Shown: positions 1 through 6,001 of the stretch, one piece after another
Layout of the letters: each line of letters starts with the position of its first letter
Position numbering within the stretch: the first letter of the stretch is position 1
Source of the DNA: Sulfurimonas sp.
Lineage (GTDB): Bacteria; Campylobacterota; Campylobacteria; Campylobacterales; Sulfurimonadaceae
Assembly (NCBI GenBank): GCA_027063295.1
Contig: JAMORZ010000155.1
Location: 1 to 6,150 of the forward strand
Direction of reading: 5' to 3'
DNA length: 6,150 nt
Made by a program: the position numbers and the translations under genes
The notes under the pieces: model-generated
The model's database searches: none
What the model saw: only the letters and a program-made list of their open reading frames with translations
Told to the model about the DNA's origin: nothing

Positions 1-909
1 GCACTTTTTGCACTTGAACTTGAAAAAGTAAAAGTACAACTGCAGTGGAAGTATCAGTTTCAGTTTGCTGGTTTTATTATGGCAAAAGAGCTTGGATATT
101 ATAAAAATGTGGGTTTTGATGTTGAGCTTTTGGAGTATTCCCCAAACTATTCTACACAACAACTTACAGATGGGGAAGTAGATTACCTAATAAGTAATTC
201 CCGCTTACTTTATAAAAATAAACAACTCGCTCATGTGACACTTCTTGCTACCTATTTTCAAAAATCACCACTTGTTATTATCGCTCAAAAAGATATCCAT
301 TCCATCAGAGATTTGGTGGGTAAAAAGATTATGATTAACCCAAGTGAAGCTATCCAAAGCCCCTTGGCAATTTTGCTTCGTCAGTTTCATATATCTTCAA
401 AAAATGCTACATTTGTCAATGGAGTGAATAATATTGATGCTTTTATAAGTCATCAAGTAGATGCAGCAGCTGCATTTCGCTCTAATGAAGTATACCTTTT
501 AGATAAGCTCAATTATCCTTACAATATTATAGAACCTTCTGATTATGGATATGCATCAAGTGCTATTAATCTTTTTACATCTCACGAAAATCTTTTAGAC
601 CATCCTAAAAAAGTTGAAGCATTTTTAGAGGCAACAAAAAAAGGGTGGAAGTATGCACTTGAGCATATTGAACAAACTGTTAATATCATTCATAGAAAGT
701 ACAATACAACAACTTCTATAGATGCTTTGATGTATGAAGCTGAGGTGACACAAGAGTTGATGATGACAAACCTCTATGAGATAGGGGAAGTTGATGAGGG
801 TGGTGTACTTTCAGAATACAACAGAATTGTAAAGTCGGGATTTTTAGATGAACAACAAAATATTGATTTAAATCTTTTTACACCAAAAACATCTTTATCT
901 GACACATAA
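1..909 (+). CDS. NMT1/ThiY-type periplasmic binding domain, 5'-partial, probably the N-terminal part of a frameshifted GGDEF-EAL sensor
   Basis: The frame is open from the first base, so the gene begins upstream and the ATG at 79 is internal. Residues before it (VQLQWKYQFQFAGF) are the conserved first strand of NMT1/ThiY-like ligand-binding proteins and continue into AKELGYYKNVGFDVEL, the family's 'AKEKGYYKEAGLDV' block. The visible start (ALFALELEKVKVQ) looks like the tail of a signal peptide, so the domain should lie in the periplasm. Relatives bind thiamine precursors, taurine or nitrate as ABC-transporter partners, but in environmental bacteria the same domain is often the sensor of signalling proteins. 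The ligand here is unknown. The frame stops at TAA 907-909 just after the domain, in what should be the linker to the next binding domain. No transporter permease or ATPase gene is visible nearby. Family assignment is firm; independence as a gene is doubtful. Confidence 0.85.
   Translation, partial: ALFALELEKVKVQLQWKYQFQFAGFIMAKELGYYKNVGFDVELLEYSPNYSTQQLTDGEVDYLISNSRLLYKNKQLAHVTLLATYFQKSPLVIIAQKDIHSIRDLVGKKIMINPSEAIQSPLAILLRQFHISSKNATFVNGVNNIDAFISHQVDAAAAFRSNEVYLLDKLNYPYNIIEPSDYGYASSAINLFTSHENLLDHPKKVEAFLEATKKGWKYALEHIEQTVNIIHRKYNTTTSIDALMYEAEVTQELMMTNLYEIGEVDEGGVLSEYNRIVKSGFLDEQQNIDLNLFTPKTSLSDT
872..909 (+). other. Apparent +1 frameshift joining the two halves of the sensor gene
   Basis: Frame 1 reads NLFTPKTSLSDT then stops at 907-909. 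Frame 2 opens after a TAA at 869-871 and already reads like the linker in front of SBP_bac_3 domains: LTHKERTYVYEHKTL, matching the usual 'LTxEExxxLxxHxxI' before the first strand. Removing one A from the A5 run at 885-889 joins ...NLFTPK to HLYLTHKERTY... with no stop. The linker residues lie upstream of the first possible start in frame 2 (GTG 923), so family-like protein sequence is encoded in a stretch that an independent downstream gene would not translate. The cause could be a real mutation or a base-calling error in a homopolymer. Confidence 0.75.
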
Positions 910-922
910 AGAGCGTACTTAT

Positions 923-3097
923 GTGTATGAACACAAAACACTGAGAATATGTGTTGATCCAAAATGGAAACCTTTTGAATGGATAGATGAAAAAGGTTAT
1001 TACAGAGGGATGGGAGCTGATTATCTTCGTTATTTTACAGATGCATTAGGATTTGAAAAAATTGAGCTTTACAAAACTAACAACTGGGCAGAGAGTTTAT
1101 CTGCGATAAAATCAAAAAAATGTGATCTTTTACCTATGGCAGGGATCACACCTGAGAGAGAAAAGTTTTTAGACTTTTCACCAGTATATTATGAAGCTCC
1201 TTACGTTATTGCAACAAAGCAAGATACCACATTTATAGAAAATATTGCTCAAAAACTAGATAAAAAGTATGCAGTAGTACGAGGTTCGGCAATCATAGAT
1301 GATCTCAAACGCCATTACCCTTCTATCAAAATTGTAAAGGTTGATGATATCTTACAAGGACTCAATGCTGTTAAATCTGGTGAAGTTTATGGTTTTATCA
1401 ATGTGACAACTGCTATTGTGTATCTGATACAAAAAGAGGGTTTTACAGATATAAAGATAGCTGGAAAACTTCCATTTGGTTTTCGCATAGCAGTTGCTAC
1501 TAGAGATGACAAACCGATGCTTCATGAGATATTTTCTAAAGTTGTTGCACACCTTCAAGAGGTAGATAAAAAGCTTATAGAGAGTCGATGGATCTCAACT
1601 ATTGTAGAAAAAAGACAAGATTATACTTTAGTGTATCAACTTCTAGTGCTTATTTTACTCATTGTGATCGCATTTGTTTACAGACATATTGTTTTAAAAC
1701 GAGCCAATGATTCTCTTAAACAAAAGATAGATGACAAAACAAAAGAGCTAAGAGAGTTAAACAAAGAGCTGGAAAACCTTGTAGAGAAAAGAACAAGACA
1801 GCTTGAACATCAAGCTTTTTATGATCCTTTAACAGAATTACCAAACAAGGCATTGTTTCAAAAGAAACTTGAAAAAAGTTTAGAAAATGCAGATAAGAGT
1901 AAGAAAAAATTAGCACTTCTTTTCATCGATCTTGATAGGTTTAAACAGATAAATGATTCTCTTGGACATCATGTTGGAGATGAAGTATTAAGACTTGTAG
2001 CACAACGTTTACTTCTTACTATTGCGATCAATGATACACTCTCAAGACTTGGTGGGGATGAGTTTACTCTTATTATAGAAAATATAGAAAACCTTGATCG
2101 TGTTAAAAAGAGTGCACAAAAGATTTTAGATGCACTCTCTGAGCCAATAGAGATCAATGGAACAAGTTTTTATATCTCACCTAGTATAGGAATCAGTATC
2201 TATCCTGAGGATGGAGATATTGTAAACCTGCTAAAAAATGCAGATGCAGCGATGTATAAGGCTAAAGATGAAGGTCGAAATAATTATCAGTTTTACTCAT
2301 CGGAGATGACACAAGAGGCTTTAGATAAGGTGATGCTTCAAGGAAGTCTTCGTCAAGCTATAGAAAATGATGAATTTATTGTTTATTATCAACCACAAGT
2401 AGATGCAAAAGCACACAAGGTTGTTGGTCTTGAGGCACTTGTAAGATGGGTGCATCCTCAAGATGGTATTGTCTCACCTGCTGATTTTATACCTTTAGCA
2501 GAGGAGACAGGACTTATTGTAGATATAGATAAGATTGTGATGAAAAAGGCGATGGAGCAAGTTGCACTATGGCATAAAAAAGATATGTATCATGGAACTC
2601 TCTCTTTAAATCTTGCAGCTAAACAACTGGCAAAGCCAACATGTTTAGAGTTTTTACAAAGCCGATTACAAGAGTACTCTTTTGATCCATCTTGGTTGGA
2701 ACTTGAAGTGACTGAGAGTGATATTATGCAACATCCAACAGAAGCGATAGCAAAACTTGAGAAGATCCACTCTTTAGGGATTAGGATCTCTATCGATGAC
2801 TTTGGAACAGGGTATTCATCACTCTCATACCTAAAACGTTTTCCAATAGATAAACTAAAAATCGATCAATCATTTGTGCGGGATATTCCAGAAAATGAGG
2901 ATGATGTTGCGATCGTTAGAGCTGTTATTGCACTTGGGAACTCTTTGGGGATGAGTCTTATTGCTGAGGGTGTTGAAACACAAGAGCAAAAAGAGTTTTT
3001 AGTAGAGAATGGCTGTAGTAAAATACAGGGATATTTTTATGCCAAACCTATGGTTGCAAAAGAGCTAGAAAAATTCTTCAAAACTTTTGGTGTATAA
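923..3097 (+). CDS. SBP_bac_3 - transmembrane - GGDEF - EAL c-di-GMP enzyme (C-terminal part of a split gene)
   Basis: Hybrid diguanylate cyclase/c-di-GMP phosphodiesterase, 724 residues from GTG 923. Residues 5-230 are an SBP_bac_3 binding domain (ICVDPKWKPFEW; TPEREKFLDFSPVYY at 76-90). A hydrophobic helix lies at about 236-256, followed by basic residues and a coiled coil to about 295. GGDEF domain, about 296-460: DPLTELPN, FIDLDRFKQIND with metal Asp336, intact GGDEF at 377-381, DAAMYKAKDEGRNNY. The inhibitory I-site is absent: AIND stands where RxxD is expected. EAL domain, about 470-720: EAL 504-506, Asn563, Glu595/Glu598, DDFGTG 625-630, Lys646, Glu682 and Gln702, matching the catalytic set known from RocR. 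Both activities therefore look possible. GTG 923 has only a weak AAAGAG upstream and gives no signal peptide, though positive charges after the helix place the binding domain outside. Frame 2 is open back to 872; this is best read as the continuation of the preceding frame. Confidence 0.9.
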   Translation: MYEHKTLRICVDPKWKPFEWIDEKGYYRGMGADYLRYFTDALGFEKIELYKTNNWAESLSAIKSKKCDLLPMAGITPEREKFLDFSPVYYEAPYVIATKQDTTFIENIAQKLDKKYAVVRGSAIIDDLKRHYPSIKIVKVDDILQGLNAVKSGEVYGFINVTTAIVYLIQKEGFTDIKIAGKLPFGFRIAVATRDDKPMLHEIFSKVVAHLQEVDKKLIESRWISTIVEKRQDYTLVYQLLVLILLIVIAFVYRHIVLKRANDSLKQKIDDKTKELRELNKELENLVEKRTRQLEHQAFYDPLTELPNKALFQKKLEKSLENADKSKKKLALLFIDLDRFKQINDSLGHHVGDEVLRLVAQRLLLTIAINDTLSRLGGDEFTLIIENIENLDRVKKSAQKILDALSEPIEINGTSFYISPSIGISIYPEDGDIVNLLKNADAAMYKAKDEGRNNYQFYSSEMTQEALDKVMLQGSLRQAIENDEFIVYYQPQVDAKAHKVVGLEALVRWVHPQDGIVSPADFIPLAEETGLIVDIDKIVMKKAMEQVALWHKKDMYHGTLSLNLAAKQLAKPTCLEFLQSRLQEYSFDPSWLELEVTESDIMQHPTEAIAKLEKIHSLGIRISIDDFGTGYSSLSYLKRFPIDKLKIDQSFVRDIPENEDDVAIVRAVIALGNSLGMSLIAEGVETQEQKEFLVENGCSKIQGYFYAKPMVAKELEKFFKTFGV

Positions 3098-3138
3098 ATT
3101 TTAGATAGATTTTTGCCCATTATCACTTTTAAATTGTA

Positions 3139-3144
3139 TATAAT
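3139..3144 (+). promoter_or_regulatory. Candidate -10 box upstream of the dmsBC-like pseudogene
   Basis: A perfect TATAAT lies in the 76-base gap after the GGDEF-EAL gene, 29 bases before the ATG at 3174. No -35 hexamer sits at normal distance: TTGCCC (3113-3118) is 20 bases away. Campylobacterota housekeeping promoters commonly lack a -35 and depend on the -10 plus upstream T-rich sequence, which is present (TTTTT at about 3110, CTTTT at 3126). The call rests on sequence match and position only, and AT-rich DNA can give such a box by chance. Confidence 0.45.
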
Positions 3145-3158
3145 TTAAACAATTTAAC

Positions 3159-3163
3159 TGGAG
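3159..3163 (+). promoter_or_regulatory. Ribosome binding site fixing the original start of the dmsBC-like pseudogene
   Basis: TGGAG stands 10 bases before ATG 3174-3176. It decides the ancestral start: the next codon of that frame is TAG (3177-3179), and the codons after it, TPLESFIEHKADTS, run in frame into the recognisable protein. The later ATG at 3222 has no ribosome binding site. Confidence 0.6.
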
Positions 3164-3380
3164 ATATACAATTATGTAGACACCATTAGAGAGTTTTATA
3201 GAACACAAAGCAGATACATCGATGCAGTGTGGCTCTTACTCTATCGATATTCCACCACTCAAAGAGAGGGAGCAGTACCGTTTTCACTTTGATGATGTAT
3301 GTATCGGGTGTCAATACTGTACTTGGAACTGCCCTTATGGTGTGCCTGTATTTCATGAAGAACGCAACATCGTCACCAAG

Positions 3381-3401
3381 TGTCATATGTGTCATATGTG
3401 T
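3381..3401 (+). repeat. Short tandem repeat inside the iron-sulfur motif of the pseudogene
   Basis: The 9-base unit TGTCATATG occurs twice in a row (3381-3389, 3390-3398) and is followed by TGT. It encodes CHMCHMC, whereas relatives usually read CDMC followed by two non-Cys residues and LD. The distance to the next Cys pair is unchanged (CxxC-x11-CxxxC), so no whole unit was inserted; the repeat arose by substitution or by gene conversion over the unit. Confidence 0.6.
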
Positions 3402-3507
3402 CTTGATGTGGGAGAGTCTCCAGCATGTGTACAAGCTTGTCCCAGCAGGTGCGATAGAGATAGAAGCCGTAAATATAGAAGAGTGAAAAAAAACACAGAT
3501 AGATGAG

Positions 3508-4008
3508 ATGGCAAATATGCCGTTTTTACCAGATGCTCGCATCACCAACTCAACAACACGATATACTCTGTCTGAGAATCTTCCAGAAGATATGAAAGAG
3601 GTTGATGAGCATATCTTAAAACCTGCATATAAAGAGCTGCCTCTTGTTGTTATGACAGTGCTTACTCAAATCTCTCTTGGTGGATTTTTAGCACTCTTTT
3701 TGGGTGATGTTATGCTCGACACTATAAAAGAGAACGAATACCAACTCCAAAGAACTAAACGTTTACTCAATGAGAATTTTGCAAAGATAAAACTGCTGCG
3801 TTTGGTTACACTCATAGTTGGCGGGATCTTACTTCCATTGCTTGCACTTGTCTTTGGTGGAAGTGGTTCGTTTGGGAGTGCATCTTTTGTGCTTTTCCTT
3901 GCATTAGGCTTGAGCTTTTTCTCTGAGATAGCAGATAGATTTTTGTTCTATACAACAGTTGTACCACTTGGTGTGGCTGGGGGATTCTTTGTTGGAAAAC
4001 AAAGGTGA
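3508..4008 (+). pseudogene. Open remnant of the DmsC-like membrane anchor (C-terminal part of the pseudogene above)
   Basis: This stretch still reads open for 166 codons from ATG 3508, which lies eight codons past the TGA at 3484. It is an internal Met of the old gene, with no ribosome binding site of its own. Membrane helices are predicted by eye at residues 45-68, 97-117 and 122-139. The C-terminus, DRFLFYTTVVPLGVAGGFF, is the conserved DmsC ending ('R.LFY...VP....G.FF'). The helix after LFLGDVM is followed at once by the loop LDTIKENEYQLQRTKRLL, which in full-length anchors comes late in the protein, so several central helices appear lost in frame. I doubt it makes a working protein: the quinone-binding part would be incomplete and the iron-sulfur part is disrupted. 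Confidence 0.7.
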
Positions 4009-4078
4009 AAAAATTTATTAAAATTTAATTTTTTTTGGTTATTATTGCTTTTAGATAGTAAAAGTAAAGGAGTTGAAG
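4009..4078 (+). promoter_or_regulatory. AT-rich intergenic region, probable promoter of the chemoreceptor gene
   Basis: Between the pseudogene and the chemoreceptor lie 70 bases, almost all A/T. A6 at 4008-4013 and T8 at 4029-4036 can pair around an 11-base loop, but the stem holds no G-C pair, so I do not call it a terminator. The T8 tract followed by TTGGTT and then TAGATA (4052-4057) resembles the T-rich, -10-dependent promoters of Campylobacterota, with a weak -10. No operator could be recognised. Confidence 0.35.
4066..4072 (+). promoter_or_regulatory. Ribosome binding site fixing the chemoreceptor start
   Basis: AAAGGAG ends six bases before ATG 4079. A TTG at 4073 in the same frame directly abuts the site and cannot use it, so the protein starts MPFINTIF rather than two residues earlier. 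Confidence 0.8.
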
Positions 4079-6001
4079 ATGCCTTTTATCAATACGATAT
4101 TTAACAATAATGAGACACAAACATCCTCTGCTGTAGAGGATGAAGTGATTGAAACAATACCTACTCCTAGTGCAAAAAAAGAGCCTTCAAATACTACAAG
4201 CAACACAACCTCCAATGTAGTACTGCTCAACTCAGCGGCCAAGTCCTTACAAAGTTCCACTGCAGATGGACTGAGTGCTATAGAGCAGCTTAAGTCAACC
4301 ATGGAGAGTATCGCAGCTGCTGCTGAGGAGAGCTCAGGAGCAGCTGAGGAGTCTTTGGGTGCGACAAATCAGATAAAAGTAAACTCAAGTAATATTTTAA
4401 AGATGAGTATGAACTCTGCAAAAAATATACAAAAACTTGAAGAATCTATAGCAAAAGCCTCACAAAAGATTACAGAGTCTTCTGAAAATATGCTTCGCAT
4501 CGCAAAATCAGCTGAACATGTAAGTGATGTAGGTGAGCGACTCAGTGTTGCAGGTGAGGAGATATCTCAAACGGTAAATCTTATCACTAAACTTGCAAAA
4601 CGCACCTCCCTTTTGGCACTCAATGCTGCCATTGAAGCAACTCGTGCAGAAGAGAAGGGTAAGAGCTTCTCTGTGATGGCAAAAGAGATTCGTGCACTCT
4701 CTTCAAAGTCTAACTCCTATGCACAAGAGATTAAAACAGTGGTGCAAGATATTCAAAACAATGTAAAAAATGTACAAACTTCTATTGTTGATACAAAAAC
4801 ACTTGTAGAAGATGCTTCAACAAACGCAAGTAACAATGCTTCATCTATGAAAGAGCTTGTTAAAAAACTGATGGAGATTGTTGAGAGTGTTTCACAATCT
4901 CTTGAGGAGTTCAAAGAGCTTGATGATGAGATAGTTAAAATGCAACTCTCAGCTGAGACGATAGCCTCAGCAGCAGAGGAGAGTGCAGGGGCTGTAAGTG
5001 AGGTGACACAAACCATCTCTATGCAGGCTACTGCGTTTAACCAGTCTGATTCAGCGGCAAAAATGCTTGAATCTTTAGCAAAAAAAGTTGAAGAGGACAG
5101 CTCCGATGAGGGTGTTGTCAATGACCTTGCCTCTGCAGCAGAGGAGTTAAGCTCAGCTATAGAGGAGATAGAAAACTCTATGGCTCAAAGTATGATAGCA
5201 CTTGAACAGATCCAAGAAGCAGGGGAGATTGCTCAAGATGATGCACAAAAAAGTGCTGAGATCTCCAAAAAAGCAAATGAGATCACAAAAAAAGTAAGCA
5301 AAACAGTAGATGAAGTAAACGAAGCGATTCATACGATTCAGGAAAATTTTAAAGAAAATGTTGCTACGATAACTCAAGCTGGGGTTGATTCTAAGAAAAA
5401 TCTTGCAGAGAGTGAAGAGATACACAAAGAGGCAAAACAGATCAAAAAAAGTATCAAGTATCTCAAAAAGATACTTCGTAAAATTGAGCTTACTATTGTA
5501 CAAACTGCAGCACTCTCCATTAACGGTTCAGTAGAAGCTATGCGTGTGGGTGAGCTAGGGGAAGGTTTCTCAGTTGTAAGTAATGATATCCGTAACCTTG
5601 CAGAAAATTCTGAACAAAGCCTTGATCAGATTAATGATATTGTAGATAACCTTGAAGATGAAACAGAGAGTATTATCGAAGCGATAGATAAGATGCAACT
5701 CATTGGTGTAAAAGAGGCAGAAGCACTCATCACACTTGCAGGTGATATGGATGAAAACACTCAAGAGATAGCACTCAATGTAGCAACATTTAAAGAGATA
5801 GATCACAAACTCTCAGAGATAGAATCTGCACTTGAACAAACACAGATCGCATCAGAACAAACAATCACAGCAGCCAACCTGGCACTCTCTAATGCTCAAG
5901 AGTCAAAAGTAGCAGCAGAACATATCACAAATATGTCTCAAACAATGGCTAATAATGTCAGTGAACTTATAGAGGTGGCAGCTCTACTAAAGGATGAGTA
6001 A
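4079..6001 (+). CDS. Soluble chemoreceptor with two tandem MCP signalling domains (DosM-like architecture)
   Basis: 640 residues, no signal peptide or membrane helix, so cytoplasmic. Residues 1-50 are a Ser/Thr/Asn-rich, probably disordered leader; the rest is almost entirely helical, with two MCP hairpins. Unit 1 (about 65-320): methylation-like AAAAEESSGAAEE at 79-91, tip KRTSLLALNAAIEATRAEE at 174-192, second methylation-like ASAAEESAGAV at 296-306. Unit 2 (about 350-610): ASAAEELSSAIEE at 351-363, tip VQTAALSINGSVEAMRVGE at 474-492, return arm ALEQTQIASEQTITAA at 584-599. By alignment with the Tsr tip, the residues equivalent to Asn381, Glu385 and Arg388 are kept in both tips. The tips are offset by exactly 300 residues. 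No PAS, HAMP or other sensor module is seen. V. cholerae DosM, with two signalling domains, stabilises cytoplasmic chemosensory arrays; a similar bridging role is inferred. The stop overlaps the next gene, a CheW-like coupling protein. The single-receptor alternative is excluded by the second tip. Confidence 0.88.
   Translation: MPFINTIFNNNETQTSSAVEDEVIETIPTPSAKKEPSNTTSNTTSNVVLLNSAAKSLQSSTADGLSAIEQLKSTMESIAAAAEESSGAAEESLGATNQIKVNSSNILKMSMNSAKNIQKLEESIAKASQKITESSENMLRIAKSAEHVSDVGERLSVAGEEISQTVNLITKLAKRTSLLALNAAIEATRAEEKGKSFSVMAKEIRALSSKSNSYAQEIKTVVQDIQNNVKNVQTSIVDTKTLVEDASTNASNNASSMKELVKKLMEIVESVSQSLEEFKELDDEIVKMQLSAETIASAAEESAGAVSEVTQTISMQATAFNQSDSAAKMLESLAKKVEEDSSDEGVVNDLASAAEELSSAIEEIENSMAQSMIALEQIQEAGEIAQDDAQKSAEISKKANEITKKVSKTVDEVNEAIHTIQENFKENVATITQAGVDSKKNLAESEEIHKEAKQIKKSIKYLKKILRKIELTIVQTAALSINGSVEAMRVGELGEGFSVVSNDIRNLAENSEQSLDQINDIVDNLEDETESIIEAIDKMQLIGVKEAEALITLAGDMDENTQEIALNVATFKEIDHKLSEIESALEQTQIASEQTITAANLALSNAQESKVAAEHITNMSQTMANNVSELIEVAALLKDE
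5989..5994 (+). promoter_or_regulatory. Ribosome binding site of the CheW-like gene, inside the chemoreceptor gene
   Basis: AAAGGA lies six bases before ATG 6001 and within the last codons of the chemoreceptor. Stop and start share one base (TAATG), an arrangement typical of translational coupling, so the two proteins are probably made together. Confidence 0.7.

Larger units (their letters stand above)
3174..4008 (+). pseudogene. Decayed DmsB-DmsC-type fusion: iron-sulfur electron-transfer subunit plus membrane anchor of a molybdoenzyme
   Basis: The intact relative passes electrons between the quinone pool and a molybdopterin oxidoreductase of the DMSO reductase family, with a four-[4Fe-4S] DmsB part fused to a membrane DmsC part. 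Surviving sequence: TPLESFIEHKADTS..., PPLKEREQYRFHFD, then CIGCQYCTWNCP (CxxCxxCxxxCP) and KCHMC...PAC..ACP (CxxC-x11-CxxxCP), then the anchor. Lesions: TAG at codon 2 (3177-3179, likely from CAG); HFD (about 3289-3297) runs straight into DVCIGC, so the first cluster motifs are missing; one extra C in CCC 3441-3443 shifts frame 3 to frame 1, where PAGAIEIEAVNIEE continues; TGA 3484-3486 replaces the Trp usually found after 'NIEE'. The anchor then reads to TGA 4006-4008 with about three membrane helices instead of eight. About 278 codons remain, against my recollection of nearly 500 for such fusions. No catalytic subunit is visible in the window. Confidence 0.85.

Noticed and set aside
885..889. 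Phase-variable homopolymer
   Set aside because: A5 is much shorter than the G/C tracts used for phase variation in Campylobacterota, and many A5 runs occur in this AT-rich DNA.
885..909. Programmed ribosomal frameshift
   Set aside because: The needed shift is +1. Slippage on an A run would be -1 and lead to the wrong frame. No prfB-like CTT-TGA site or hairpin is seen.
3229..3486. Separate 85-codon gene from ATG 3229
   Set aside because: Only its last part (PAGAIEIEAVNIEE) is protein-like. It is the post-frameshift continuation of the pseudogene; the earlier part is out of frame.
3186..3548. Open frame on the - strand, 120 codons
   Set aside because: It lies opposite the iron-sulfur pseudogene, shows no family motif, and the + strand carries clear cluster motifs.
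4008..4036. Rho-independent terminator
   Set aside because: A6/T8 pairing has no G-C pair and an 11-base loop, so the stem would be too weak.
4036..4048. Sigma-54 promoter (TGG...TTGC)
   Set aside because: GG 4037-4038 and GC 4047-4048 are separated by 8 bases rather than the required 10, and TGGCAC is not matched.
4073..4075. TTG start for the chemoreceptor
   Set aside because: It touches the AAAGGAG site directly; ATG 4079 has proper spacing.
4753..5503. Two long - strand frames opposite the chemoreceptor (4753-5121 and 5153-5503)
   Set aside because: Ser/Leu/Phe-rich translations are the expected antisense of Glu/Lys/Ala-rich coiled coil. No start context or recognisable protein is present.
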